A stretch of DNA of 64,000 bases from Iris pallida (taxonomy: Eukaryota > Streptophyta > Magnoliopsida > Asparagales > Iridaceae), in the NCBI GenBank assembly GCA_029216955.1, contig JANAVB010006999.1, positions 2,164,431-2,228,430 on the forward strand. Reading direction: 5' to 3'. How positions within the stretch are numbered: the stretch's first letter is position 1; every line of letters starts with the position of its first letter. Positions 33,942 to 45,682 of the stretch are shown here, one piece after another. The notes under the pieces were generated by a model that saw only the letters and a program-made list of their open reading frames with translations, did no database searches and was not told the DNA's origin. The position numbers were made by a program, and so were the translations under genes.

Positions 33942-34855
33942 ATGGAAAACGTTAATGTTTCACTCTTCAATTCTGACTTTTGTAAGTTAAAAAAGTTTGA
34001 TGGAGAATATTACCAAGTCTGGAAGAGGAAGGTTTATCTCATCCTTCAACTCAAAGATGTAGATCACGTGCTTCTGGAGGAAGAACCTATTATTCCAGAT
34101 GTTGGGTCAGCTGCCGCAATCACCGCAGCTACTAAACTTCAAGCAAAATGGAGAAGAGAAAATAGTATTTGCAGGCTGCTTATCCTGAATGCTATAGAAG
34201 ATTCCCTTGCAGAATCCTATTATAAGAAAACTATCACTAGATCATATGGGAATCTCTAGAAAAACTCTACGAAGAAGACAAGAACCGCAGTAAAATCTTT
34301 GTGGTTGAAAAATATCACAAGTGGTTCTTTGAGGACGAAAAGTCTATGCTGCCGCAGGTGAAGGAGTTCCTGAAATTGTGACAGAAGCTGGAAGACGAGA
34401 CGATGACCCTCTCCGACAAGTTTGTTGTTGGAGGAATTGTCTCAAAGCTCCCCGCTGGGTGGAGCAAGTTCTATGCAAACATGCATAGGAAGAAGCTGGA
34501 GATCACCCTTGAAGATCTCCTGCAGGAAATCTATGTTGAGGACCAGATGCGGGCTCAACTGAAGGTGGACGCACTGTCCAAGCAATTGGCTAACGCCAAT
34601 CTGGTGAATTCAAGGGAACCAAAGGAAAAGCATGCTGCTTCCAAAAGCAAGAAGAAGGACCCTGACAATCTGAAAGTCAAGGGTACTTCAATAAAGAAGA
34701 AGAAGCCAAAGTCCCACTTGGCTTACTTCAAGTGTGGCAAGAAGGGCCACTTTAAGAATGAGTGCAAAGCAAAAGCCAAGCAATCGGAGCAAGGAGAACC
34801 TAGTAAGGTAACTATGATCACAGATGTTGTTGCTATGATTGCGCAGGTTGATGCG
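33942..34855 (+). pseudogene. Element 3 gag
   Basis: ATG at 33942. Gag motifs K-F-D-G-E-Y-Y-Q-V-W-K-R-K and C-R-L-L-I-L-N-A are present. A frameshift lies at about 34235-34255 (element 4 reads on as R-D-I-W-E-S-L), and TGA at 34379-34381 replaces an Arg codon. The frame reopens at 34403 (S-D-K-F-V-V-G-G-I-V). The zinc knuckle reads Y-F-K-C-G-K-K-G-H-F-K-N-E-C, so its first Cys has become Tyr. Confidence 0.9.
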
Positions 34856-36202
34856 GTAGGAACTGATGCTGACTGGTGGGTAGACACTGAAGCCACCTGC
34901 CATGTTTGCTCCAGCAAGGAGTGGTTCACCACCTACACCCCTACTTCTGATGTGGTTATGGTGGCGAATCAGGCACAAGCTAAAGTGCTTGGGATCGGGA
35001 CAGTGGTATTGAAGCTGACTTCTGGCAAGTCTCTGACGCTTCAAGGCGTGAAGCATGTATCTGTTATCACCAAGAATCTGATCTCAGGAGGCCTACTCTG
35101 CAACGCAGGCCTCAGGATGGACATCAATGCTGGCCAGATGGTGATGTCTATCAAAGGAACATATTTCGGGAAAGCTTTTTATACCGAAGGAATGTTCAAA
35201 ATTCAGCTTGTAAATCAGTCCAATGTAATTAATGTAATTAATGAAGTCACTCCTTCTGCTTATACTCTTGAGTTGTGGCATAATAGGCTAGGACATGTTC
35301 ATTGTAAACGAATAAACAGAATGTCTAGTCTAGGACTTATCTCCAAATGTGGGGGTAAGGTAGAGAAATGTGAAGTTTGTGCTCAAACTAAGATCACAAG
35401 GAAACCCTTTCCTCGGGTTAATCGAAGTACAGATCTTCTGGAGTTAGTACACTCCGATATCTGTGACTTCAAATAGTTCTCTACAAAGGCCGGGATGAAG
35501 TATTTCATAACCTTTATCGATGACTTCTCAAAGTATGTGTTCGTCTACTTGTTGAAGGCCAAAGACGAAGCATTCGAGAAGTTCAAGGAGTTCAGAGCCG
35601 AAGCTGAGCGGCAGACTGGACAACAACTCAAAAGAATAAGAAGTGATCGAGGTAGGGAGTACAGGTCTCATGAATTCGCATCATTCTACAAAGAACATAG
35701 AATTGTCAATGAGACTACGGCTCCGTACTCTCCTCAATCAAACGGAGTAGCAGAGAGGAAGAACAGAACGTTAACAGAAATGATTAACTCAATGTTGTTG
35801 ACTGCTGGCCTTCCTAAGTGCTACTGGGGAGAAGCTTTATTGACGGCCACTTTTATTCTAAATAGAGTGCCTCATGCAACTTCAGACGTTACACCTCATG
35901 AACTCTGGTTCAAGGTCAGACCTAACTTGAATGTCATTCGAGTGTGAGGGTGTCTGGCATATGTCAAGCTTCCAGATCTAAAGATTCAGAAGCTTGGGAC
36001 AAGGACTACTAAGACGATCTTCTTGGGGTATGCCGAGAAGAGTGATGCTCGGAGATTTCTTGACATTGAGTCAAATTATATCATTGAATCTCGCGACACA
36101 TAATATTTTGAAGACAAATTTACAAGGCACAAGAATATTGTTCTTGCGGATGTACCGGAGAACAATGAGGGTGCGCAGCAAACAGAAGTCTTCAATGAAG
36201 AT
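34856..36202 (+). pseudogene. Element 3 protease and integrase
   Basis: The protease site reads W-W-V-D-T-E-A-T, so the conserved Gly after D-T is changed to Glu. The integrase finger H residues are intact (L-W-H-N-R-L-G-H). The catalytic Asp (V-H-S-D-I-C), Asp (R-S-D-R-G-R-E-Y) and Glu (N-G-V-A-E-R-K) are present. Stops lie at about 35474-35476 (TAG for CAA/CAG), 35945-35947 (TGA for TGG) and near 36101 (TAA). Confidence 0.9.
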
Positions 36203-37861
36203 GTGGTCCAAGAAGATGTTGTTGAAACAACAATTGAACCAGAACAAGCTGAGCCGTCAGCTAAGCGTGTGAGGAGGCCGAAGGACTTCGGAAGTGACTT
36301 TGTCACCTATCATGTGATAGCAGATCCGCTTACATATGATGAGGCGATGAAGACGAAAGACGCAGTTTTCTGGAAGGAGGCGATTGACAATGAAATTGAT
36401 TCCATCACCTCAAATAACACTTGGGTGTTGGTTGATCTTCCTGAAGGAGCGAAACCCATCGGATGCAAATGGATCTTCAAGAAGAAGATGAAAGCAGACG
36501 GAACTATTGATAAGTTCAAGGCTAGGCTGGTAGCTAAGGGGTTTTCTCAGAAGCAGGGGATTGACTACTTTGACACATATGCTCCAGTAGCCCGGATGAC
36601 CACCATCAGAATGTTGATTGCTCTCGCAGCAATACATAAGATGGTGATACATCAGATGGATGTGAAAACGGCTTTCCTAAATGGCAAGCTGACCGAAGAG
36701 ATATACATGCAACAGCCAGAGGGATTTGTCGTCCAGGGTCTTGAAGACAAAGTCTGCAAGTTGGTGAAATCTTTGTACGGTCTTAAACAGGCTCCCAAGA
36801 TGTGGCATGAGAAATTTAACAAGGTTATAAGATCAAATGGCTACATGGTCAGCGAGACGGACAAGTGTGTTTACACAAAATTTGCTGATGGAAGAGGTAT
36901 GATCGTTTGTCTGTATGTGGACGACATGCTTATCCTAGGTACGGATATGAGCTGTGTCACGGAGACAAAGAGGTTCATCTCGAGCAAGTTCAGTATGAAG
37001 GACTTGGGGGAAGCTGATGTGATCTTAGGGATCAAGATCATCCGGACAGACACTGGACTAGCACTGTCACAGTCTCACTATATTGAGAAGATGATCACTC
37101 GCTATGGGTATCGGGATCTTTCAGGGATCGATACGCCGTACAGGTGTGATCTGAAGCTGAAGCCTAATTCAGGGAAAAGCGTCAGGCAGCTGGAGTATGC
37201 AAGCGTAATCGAGAGTTTGATGTATGCTACTACTGCCATAAGGCCTGACATAGCTTTCGCCGTAGGCATGCTGAGTCGTTTCACGAGCAACCCTGGTGTT
37301 AAATACTGGAAGGCTGTGAAACGGGTTATGAGATATCTCAAGAAGATTCAGACATATGCACTGTACTACAGTGGAGATCCGCAGGTAGTGGAAGGCTTCA
37401 GTGATGCCAGCTGGTGCTCAAATTTGGAGAGCGAGAGGTCCACAGGTGGATATATTTTCACAATGGGTGGAGCTGCTATATCATGGAAGTCGAAGAAGCA
37501 GACAATGCTCTCGCGGTCATCCATGGAATCTGAGTTCTTTGCACTTGACACCGCAGCCGAGGAAGCAGAATGGCTTCGGGAGCTTATATATGATCTTCCA
37601 GTGGTTGGGGCGTAAATATCGGTAATACCGATATACTGCGACAACCAGGCGACTGCGGCGGTGGCATCAAATGACCTCTTCAACGGAAAGAAGAGGACTG
37701 TACGGTTAAAGCACAGGGCAGTACACGATCTTATTAAGAGAGGTGTAATTGCAGTGATTGATGTTCGGAGTCAGAAAAACCTGGCGGATCCGTTCACCAA
37801 GGACCTCAAGCGCCAGCTGGTCGATGACTCAACATGTAAAATAGGCTTGAAGGCATTCTGA
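36203..37861 (+). pseudogene. Element 3 reverse transcriptase and RNase H
   Basis: It stays in the same frame as the integrase part. Reverse transcriptase motifs are H-Q-M-D-V-K-T-A-F-L-N-G, L-Y-G-L-K-Q-A-P-K-M-W and the catalytic C-L-Y-V-D-D. RNase H shows S-D-A-S-W-C and S-S-M-E-S-E-F-F. A TAA at 37613-37615 stands where element 4 has CAG. The end of RNase H (Y-C-D-N-Q, R-L-K-H-R-A-V, N-L-A-D-P-F-T-K) follows to the natural stop at 37859-37861. Apart from that stop, the region is intact. Confidence 0.9.
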
Positions 37862-38964
37862 TATTAGTTATTGTATTCCTACCATAAAGTTTTATGCTAT
37901 TAGTTCAAAGATTTATCTACTAGGCATCTAGCTTTTGGTTCAAGGGAGGACCATTAACTGGAAGAATATCAGGAACGGTAGGTACATGTTCTATTGGGCA
38001 TGGAGAGGTTACGGACCTATAACCACTGTTGTCTACTGTTGTTTTCTACGAAAAACGGTTCCTGTGGGAAGGTTGGCTTAATTGCCTTAATGAGTTCTCA
38101 GGCAGAGTGAATGTCTGGTGTACTTTACAGGAAGCATGGTAGAGCAGCACTACAAGGAGTGAAACTCTATGCTATAGTGTGGTGACTCCACGATAAGGTT
38201 CCTATATGTGGGGTGCTGCCCAGGAATAGGATAAAGCCTCGGCTTTGCAGGCCAAGTCACAGCGGCGTAGCACCGCAAATAGGCAGTTAGCCTAATGCTG
38301 TATGTTAAAAATAAAGAGGGGTGTAGTCAGCACTACAAAGAGGAGGAGTTCCTCATGTTACAGTGGCACGACACCACGATGAGGTACCCGGTTAGGGATA
38401 AAGCCTCAGCCTTGTAAGCCATATCGTTGCGGCGTAACACTGCAAGGGAGCCTAAGGCTTCATGCTGGGTAGTTTGGCACTACAAAGAGGCAGTTGTCTC
38501 ATGCTACAGTAGTATGACACTACAAAGGTTTCCAGATATGGGGTGATTCCCAGGGAGGGGTAATGCCTTGGCTTCGGGCCATGTCATAGCGGGGTAGCAC
38601 CGCAAGGGGAACGTAAAGCATTCCATGCCATGTTTCTTTATAATGAACTCACCTATAGTGTATGGACAGAGATATCATGCCGTCTCTTAAGGGTAAACTT
38701 GTAGACGCCCAAAAGTATACACTGAAACCAGGCTGTCACAGGGCCTTTAATGTGCATAGCCAGAAGCACATGTGATTACATTATGTGAGTGGGAACAACT
38801 TCAGCTATGGTACAGAATTCAAGGCTTAGTCCATTCTTGTATTATTGTCTGTTATTTTACCAATGTGGGAAGATTCAAGTCATTGCGACATCTCTCCTAA
38901 TGCATGATGGACAGTCACTGTGGGGAACACTCAAATCCCATATATATTGAGATATGTGGGAGAT
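37862..38964 (+). other. Element 3 non-coding region between pol and the 3' LTR
   Basis: About 1.1 kb without coding capacity. It contains three related units starting at about 38147, 38330 and 38477, each with gcactacaa at the start, then atgaggt, a block like aaagcctcggctttg, and gcggcgtagcaccgcaa. The same layout is present in element 4. The final stretch (gatatgtgggagat) before the LTR is the probable polypurine tract. Confidence 0.8.
38147..38640 (+). repeat. Triplicated non-coding repeat in element 3
   Basis: Three units with spacings of 183 and 147 bp. Each contains gcactacaa near its start, a variant of gcctcggctttg and the near-palindromic gcgtagcaccgcaa. Confidence 0.75.
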
Positions 38965-40296
38965 TGTTAGGGCATTTGTATTCTTGACATGTAGAGAACT
39001 TGTTCTCTACATGCTTAGTGAAGTTTTAGTCCCACATCGGAAATGCAACATGTGGTATCTCAACATATATAGGCTTCTATGTATTGTTGGGATGTGCACA
39101 TGGGTGGTGACCCAAAGGTGGAAACCATGTGGGTGATTTTACTAAGAGGTAAGAATAAGGCTCCATGGTAAGCTTCTAGCTTTTTGCTTTTGGAAAATTT
39201 ATTTCCATGGAGCTAAGCCCCATAGGGGCTTAGCGACTCGGACTCGGACTCGGGCTCGGGCTCGGACTCGGGCTCAAGGGCTCATGAGGCGTAATGTGGC
39301 GTTTTGTTGGCACACTTTGCACTTAGCACGTCAGCATCGTCGCTAGGCGCATAGTGCGCTTAAGTTGCGCTCGTTGCACGAGCCACTTGCGCGGCTACGT
39401 TACGCGAGCCCCGTTACGCGAGCCCAGTTACGTCGGCCCAGTTACGCAGCCCAGTACGCGCAGTACGCGCAGTGTGCACAGCGTGCGTAGAGTGCGCAAC
39501 GTACGCAGTGTGCGTAGTGTGCGCAGTGTGCACAGCGTACGCAGTGTGCGTAGAGCTGCGTAAAGGTGCTATGTGCGTAAAGTGCAAATCACGCTGGTTA
39601 CGCGAGTGGCACAACTTGCGGCAGAACGTGTCTTTGCATGTTCTGAGCGGTTGCTCCATGTTCGGGGTGGTTATTACCACATCCCTAACATTGTGCTAAC
39701 CGGGCAGTTGTTGCAGGGGCCTATATAAGGTCTCCTCCTTCTATCTCACAGGAAGGAATAAAAAACACAAGTAGTAGACAGAAAGTTTACAAGTGTTTAG
39801 AAGCTGTGAGAGAGAAGAGAGATATTGTACCAGCGTTGAGTTTGCACGGGAGTTCGTGTTCATCCGAGGAGTCATAAGAGCAAGAGTGTTCCAAGTTCTC
39901 CGACGAACTTGCTGGTTCCTGGAAGCTGTTCGTGTGAGGCGAATAAAGCTTTGAGCAACGGTGATCATTCACCCCAGCAGGAGTTTTTCCATCATTCGTC
40001 TGTCACCGTCTTCATTATCAGTATTCTATTAGCGCACATTCGGTGAAGTGTTTGCGTTGTTAGAATTCTGTGCACCTTCTGTGAAGTGTTGCACACCTTC
40101 TTCATTTATCAGAATTCTATTAACGCACATTCGGTGAAGTGTTTGCGTTGGTAGAAATCTGTGCACCTTCTGTGAAGTGTTGCATTAGTGAATTTCTGTT
40201 ACGTACCTTCTGTGAAGTGTTACGTAATAACGATTGTTTTTACAATTGTTACGAATTCTCAGTTTTTCATCGAAAAATTGTGTCCCGGAATTAACA
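38965..40296 (+). repeat. 3' LTR of copia element 3
   Basis: It starts TGTTAGGGCATTTG and ends GGAATTAACA. It contains a 121-bp longer GC-rich block (gcacgtcagcatcgtcgcta onward, about 39317-39465) missing from the 5' LTR. That block is also found in the LTRs of element 4, so it is ancestral and was lost from the 5' LTR. Confidence 0.9.
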
Positions 40297-40560
40297 CTAA
40301 TTATATTGTATTTTGGATTTACTGAGTTTTGCATTATAAAAAAAATTACATAGAGGAATGATGACCTCATTTTTGGGATTTGTCTAAGACCTCAAAAATA
40401 CTGGAGCCGGCCCTGAATAAGACAACCATGTACCATAAGCAAGAAACCAACTATTCGAGTGGCACAAGCATGGATGTCACTTTGCAACAAATCTACTAGT
40501 ATTAATTGCAGACCATATTGAAATCTAGATATCCATGCCCAATTTAAAGGGTATTCCAAC

Positions 40561-40882
40561 TTAGGCCTCGTTTGGTTCGCGGAATGAAAGGAAAAAGAAA
40601 TTTTTTATTTTCCTTGTCATTCTTTTCTTTGAAATTTTTTATTTCTTATTGATTTTCCTTTCCGATGTTTGAAAATGTCAAGAAATTTGAAAAGAAAAGT
40701 GATTACTTCAATGTGAGAAAATGATTCCTTACGTGGATGGATTGAATCACTTTTTTCTCTAATTTTTTTTTTTCATTGAAAATCACTTTCCGTTCCTGCT
40801 CAATTTCTTTGGCACCCAATTATAGAAAAATAATCACTTTTCTTTTCCAATCCGGAGATTCCGTGGACCAAATGAGGCCTTA
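40561..40882. mobile_element. Tourist-type MITE (PIF/Harbinger)
   Basis: The element body is 40564-40879 (316 bp), flanked by TTA on both sides (40561-40563 and 40880-40882). The terminal inverted repeats are GGCCTCGTTTGGTTCGCGG and, from the reversed right end, GGCCTCATTTGGTCCACGG. A TTA target duplication with GGCCTCGTTTGG-type ends is diagnostic of Tourist MITEs. It has no coding capacity. Confidence 0.85.
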
Positions 40883-42005
40883 GTGTGCCCAGAGTTTTGT
40901 GAGCCTCTTTGCGGATAAGCAATCTTCCGTTCTGCAGTTTGTTATGTAGCTGAAGGTTTAGGACACATGGTTTTGTTAGGGGGGCAGTCATTTAATTTGC
41001 TTGTGATGATAATGAGAAGTAAATTTCATGCCATTTTATCTTTCCCAAAATGTACTGTTGAGTTGAACAAAATTTACTCATTTTATAGAGCTAATTTTAC
41101 TTTAAAAGTGATTCACTGGATGGTAGTCAAGCAACATAGCATTTACTAATTTTTAAACCGATCATTTATGAAAATTTATGCTTGTTTATTTTTATTTTTT
41201 TGAGACACTGATTTTGATCGGCTCAAAAACCCTCCAAAACGGGTGTAATACAATTTTGGGTGGCTTTATAAACACCCCAAATTGGTGGATTATGCACGGT
41301 TTTATTATTTTGTTCCATTTATATCCTCACCAAAAATATATAATTGTAACTATTAATACCATTCTTTATTTAATTTTATTCATGTAAAAAACTTTCATAG
41401 CCGCTCGTTAGTGAATTGTCATGCATGGATTGGGCTTGTTTAAAAGCCGCTACTTAAAAACCACTCAAAATCGGACCCCTTGTAACCGCTCATAACCGGT
41501 ACTTTAAGAACACCTCATAACTGCAATCCTTACTATTGCCAAGCAGACCCTTAGAAAATTGTCTTTTGCAGATGTTGCCTTCTAGTAATAATATTAGCAT
41601 ATAATGTTCCAATCTACTGATGTAGGCCTCATCTAAGCCGTCATCCATAAAATGTGGTTGCTACTACAAAGGATTGATCAAATTTTGCCAGTTGGCTGAT
41701 CCATGCCCTTTTGCCACAGTTGTCTAGGGAGAAATATTCTAGCACACCATCTCAAACTATGAATTTCTGAGACAATGGGGACAAAGGAGGGTTTGGTCTT
41801 CAAATTTGAAGACCTATATCAATTTGTTGAGATTTATTTTCTGTAATAAATTAAAACAGTGCCTTTCACTTAAAAGTGATATGATGTTTATGCCTAGGTG
41901 TCAACAAATTAGTGGTTGGATTCACCATTCATCATTGGTCCGTGGTGAGTCCGGAGCTTTCAATAATTTCTCGCGCATGAGAGGTTTTGTGAAGATGAAC
42001 AATAG
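40883..42005. other. Intergenic stretch
   Basis: No gene recognised. The segment 41170-41520 has several cgctc/aaccgct words and may be a decayed element. Confidence 0.4.
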
Positions 42006-42484
42006 GGGGGCGTTTGGTTCAAGTTTTTTAGGCTTGGGAATGGGATTTGAATTCCTTACCCATGTTTGGTATGTTTAGGATTGGGAATGAGGAGGGAATA
42101 TGAGGGGGTTATGTGGGAAAGCTATTCCCATTGATGTGGGAAAGCTATTCCCAAGTCCCCCTTGGAAATATATTTGCTTTCCTAGAAATGATGTTTGACT
42201 ATTTTGTTTGGACGGTTATACCCTCGTTTTATTTTCAAATTTTCAACACTCATCCCAAACATGTGAATCATCATGAAATTAGTGAAAGGGTATTAAAGTA
42301 AAACTAAATAAATTAAGATTCCTATCCACGTGTGAACCAAACATGAAAATAATTTTATTTTAAATTTTGAACTACTTATTCCCAACCTAACCAAACATGG
42401 GTATGGAAATGTTGAATTCCTTTCCCATGGAAAAGGAATTGAAAATCTATTCCTAGGAATCCAAAAACTTGATCCAAACGAGCC
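42006..42484. mobile_element. MITE with GTTTGG-type terminal repeats
   Basis: The left end is GGGGCGTTTGGTTCAAG, and the reversed right end is GGGCTCGTTTGGATCAAG. The flanking bases on both sides read tagg or tag, a possible short target duplication. The internal part is rich in ttcccat/atgggaa words. The superfamily is uncertain; a Tourist-like origin is possible. Confidence 0.6.
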
Positions 42485-42489
42485 CTAGG

Positions 42490-43047
42490 TGCTTTGAATT
42501 TGGGTGGTTTGTGGGTCGGGTTAGCTTAACACCCACCCGCCCATTAAGCTGTGTATAACAGATAGCCTTTGGGCCTGGGGAGCCTTGTTTTGGGCCGGAG
42601 GTATACACTAGGATTAGCTAAGTTGTGCAGGAAAAAAAAAATAGGGTTAAGTTTTTAAGGTTGTTGGTTCATTTAGCCCAAAATTAAAAAGATAAATAAT
42701 TTCTATTTTACAAAAGAAAAAGTTACATTGTCAATAGTTGTTAAAATTATTTCAGCACCCATATAACCAGATAATTGGAATAGATAAAATATATGATAAT
42801 AATATTAATAGAATGATAAAATTAACCGTATTTATGTATCAACCTAAGTCAAGTTAATAGATATGCTTAATGATAATCAAATCATAACAGTGATTTAACT
42901 ATCTATAATCATAAGCATAACAACAAGTGAAGTAATTTGCAACCAATTAAATTGGTAAACAAAAATTATTAGAAACGTATATATAAAAATAATTTAAAAA
43001 AATATGGCGCACACACACACACACACCAAAAAAAATTTAGGTAGACA
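42490..43047. other. AT-rich intergenic stretch
   Basis: No gene recognised. It ends with an (AC)n run at about 43009-43026. Confidence 0.4.
43009..43026. repeat. (AC)n microsatellite
   Basis: About nine AC units. Confidence 0.85.
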
Positions 43048-43395
43048 ATAGGTATTAGGGTGTGAAGGGATGCTTATCGGTACGGATAGAACAATATTCG
43101 TATCCGTATCTGATTTTTTTTATAATATCTGAATCTGATCCGACATCCGAACGGATATCTCGTTTGACGCTTCGAATTCATATTCGTCTAGTTCAGCAGA
43201 TATCAGATAATATTCGATCCGATCAGCTAAAAAAATCGAATGTTATTATTCAAATATCCGAAATCCAAAAACTGAAATATTAAAATTTTATTCGTTATCC
43301 AAATATCTGAAAACCAAATTCAATTGCTCTATTTGAGCCCTTTCATCTTTTGTTTAAGAGTTCAAGAATGTTCAGCAGACTTGCTCTACATATTG

Positions 43396-44658
43396 TGTTG
43401 GTGCTCTTGCTCCTTGACATAAAGAGAGCTTGCTCTCAACATGCTTTGTAAAGTTTAGTCCCACATTGGAAAAGCACCATGAGTTATCTCAACATATATA
43501 TGAGTATGTGTTGTTGGGATATGCACATGGGGTGGTGACCCTAAGGAGGGAACCATGTGGGTAATTTTACTAAGAGGTAAGGATAAGGTTCCAAGAAAAG
43601 CATTCATGCTTTTTGCTCTTGGAAAATTAATTTCCATTGGGGCTAGACTCGGACTCGAACTCGGACTCGGGCTCATGAGGCGTAATGTGGCGTTTTGATG
43701 GCGCACTTTGCATTAGCACGTCAGCTTCGTCGCTAGGCGCATCGTCGCTAGGCGCATAGTGCGCTTAAGTTGCGCTCGTTGCGCGAGCCACTTGCGCGGC
43801 CCAGTTGCAAGCTCAGGTTGCGCCCAAGGTGCGCTGAGTTGCGCAGGTGCGCCAGGTTGCGCGACTTGCGCAGGTGCGCCAGGTTGCGCAAGTTGCGCAG
43901 GTGCGCCAGGTTGCGCAAGGTTGCGCGAGTTGCGCAGGTGTACTGGGTTGCACGAGTTACGCAGGTGTGCTGGGTTGCGCCAGCTTGCGCCGCGCCCGTC
44001 GCGTGCGCAGTACACGCAGTGTGTGCAGTACGCGCAGCTCGTAAAATTGGCGTAACTCGCGCAGTTCATGGCTTTCCACGTTCTGACTGATTCGTAACTG
44101 ATCCTGGATTTGTGGATCTGACATTATGTCGTGGCACACATTTCAGATCTGGACATTTACATCATTAGTTATATATTCAGAGCCTCTCTTCTTTCTCAAT
44201 ATACTTCTAAGACTTCAGAAATTCACGAAGAGAGAAGAGAGAGCTGCTACGCACCGTGTCCTTCCTCGTGCAACCGAAGTCTGTCATCGTTCCGAGCAGT
44301 CCGTCTTATAGCAATTTTTCAGAGCGTTCCAGAGTTCATTCGAACTTGCTGGTTCCTGGAAGCTGACCGTGTGGGCGGATCTAGCTTTGAGCACTGGTGT
44401 TTTTGACACCCCAGCAGGCCACCACCTTCCATCTTTCGCCTGTCACCTTCACTGCTGCCTTTAGCAATTCGGCCAGCATCTTCTTCTTAGAAGCACTGCT
44501 ATCGTTTGTTACGTTTACGAAATCTTCTTAGATTTTCGTATTCCAGAATCCTTCAAGGATCTCTGTTACGCACATTCCTTGAAGCGTTGCGTTGGAACGT
44601 TGTTCTTACAACTGTTTCATTTAGTTTTCCATTAAAAAATTGTGCCCCGGTTCTAACA
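43396..44658 (+). repeat. 5' LTR of copia element 4
   Basis: It starts TGTTGGTGCTC and ends GGTTCTAACA. It contains GGACTC-type hexamers (about 43648-43675) and a 27-bp minisatellite (about 43843-43990; units gcaggtgcgccaggttgcgc plus a variable part). Confidence 0.9.
43843..43990. repeat. 27-bp minisatellite in the element 4 5' LTR
   Basis: Units start at 43843, 43870 and 43897, followed by diverged units. Each has gcaggtgcgcc. A related array with a different arrangement is present in the 3' LTR (about 53025-53170). Confidence 0.85.
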
Positions 44659-44670
44659 ATCTCAAAGCTA
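44659..44670 (+). promoter_or_regulatory. Position of the primer-binding site of element 4 (non-canonical)
   Basis: ATCTCAAAGCTA follows the LTR directly, matching element 3 for 11 bases. It is not complementary to a tRNA CCA end. Confidence 0.5.
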
Positions 44671-44680
44671 GACCAGCGCA

Positions 44681-45682
44681 ATGGAAAACAATCGTACCTC
44701 TCTTCTCGATTCAAGCTTTAACAAACTGGAAAAGTTCGACGGAGAACACTTTCAAATATGGAAGAGGAAAATCACCCTCAATCTACAACTGGTGGATGTC
44801 GATCATGTGCTGATTGAGATTGAACCAACGATTCCAGAAGGACCGACAACTCCAGAAGGTGGTACAGCAGATGCCATTGCTGCTGCACAAGTCAAATTGA
44901 CCAAATGGAGAAGGGACAATAGTCTTTGTAGGCTATTGATTCTGAATGCAATGAAGGACTCCCTGGCAGAGTCATACTCCAAGAATCCTTCTACCAGGGA
45001 TATCTGGGAGTCCTTGGGAAAGCTGTATGAAGATGACGATAATAGATCAAAAATCTTCATCGTCGAAAAGTACCATAAGTGGCTCTTCGAAGACGAGAAG
45101 GCAATGCTACCTCAGGTAAAAGATTTTTTGAAGCTGCGCCAGAAGCTAGAAGACGAGAAAATGCCCCTCGTCGACAAGTTTGTCGTTGGAGGGATTGTCT
45201 CTAAACTTCCTGCAGGATGGAGCACTTTTTATGCAAGAATGCATCGGAAGAATCTGGATATCAGCTTGGAAGATCTCCTTCAAGAGATCCATGTTGAGGA
45301 CGAGATGCGTTCTCAACAGAAGATGGACACTCTATCCAAACAGTTGGCCAAGGCTAATCTGGTACAGACGAGAGAGTCCAAGGGGAAGCAGGTGGCTTCT
45401 CATAACAAGAAGAAGGATTCCACTAATCTGAAAGTGAAGGGTCCTTCATTCAAGCAACAGAAGTCCAAGTCCCACGTGACTTGTTTCAATTGTGGCAAGA
45501 AAGGCCACTACAAGAGTGAATGCAGATCCAAGCCTAAACAATCAGAGAAAGGTGAGCCTAGTAAGGTTTCTTTGGTTTCTAACCTCGTTGCTATGATCGC
45601 TCAGGTCACAACTATGGGGGCTGACTCTGACTGGTGGATAGACACCGGTACGACTTGCCATGTCTGTTCTGGGAGGGAATAG
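44681..45682 (+). pseudogene. Element 4 gag and start of protease
   Basis: An uninterrupted frame from ATG 44681. Gag motifs are K-F-D-G-E-H-F-Q-I-W-K-R-K (about residues 18-30) and L-P-A-G-W. The zinc knuckle C-F-N-C-G-K-K-G-H-Y-K-S-E-C is intact, and the protease site is W-W-I-D-T-G-T-T. The frame stops at TAG 45680-45682, where a Trp codon is expected (E-W-F-V-T). It is the best-preserved Gag of this group in the window. Confidence 0.9.

Larger units (their letters stand above)
32709..40296 (+). mobile_element. Copia element 3
   Basis: A 7588-bp Ty1/copia element with LTRs of 1211 and 1332 bp and a target duplication ctaat (32704-32708 and 40297-40301). It has a gag-pol region and an unusual 1.1-kb non-coding segment between pol and the 3' LTR. 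It is closely related to element 4 throughout. Several stops and at least one frameshift make it non-autonomous. It lies inside a hAT-type element. Confidence 0.95.
31900..40415. mobile_element. Non-autonomous hAT-type element split by copia element 3
   Basis: The outer flanks carry a perfect 8-bp target duplication, aataagac (31892-31899 and 40416-40423). The ends are imperfect inverted repeats: CATAGGCGGCTCTGG on the left and CAGGGCCGGCTCCAG from the reversed right end. Removing element 3 and one copy of its ctaat duplication leaves roughly 920 bp with poly-T and (CT)n tracts and no transposase. Confidence 0.75.

Noticed and set aside
43759..44090. Overlapping open frames in three plus-strand frames and one minus-strand frame
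   Set aside because: They arise from the GC-rich 27-bp minisatellite in the element 4 LTR. The same occurs in the 3' LTR at 52951-53269.
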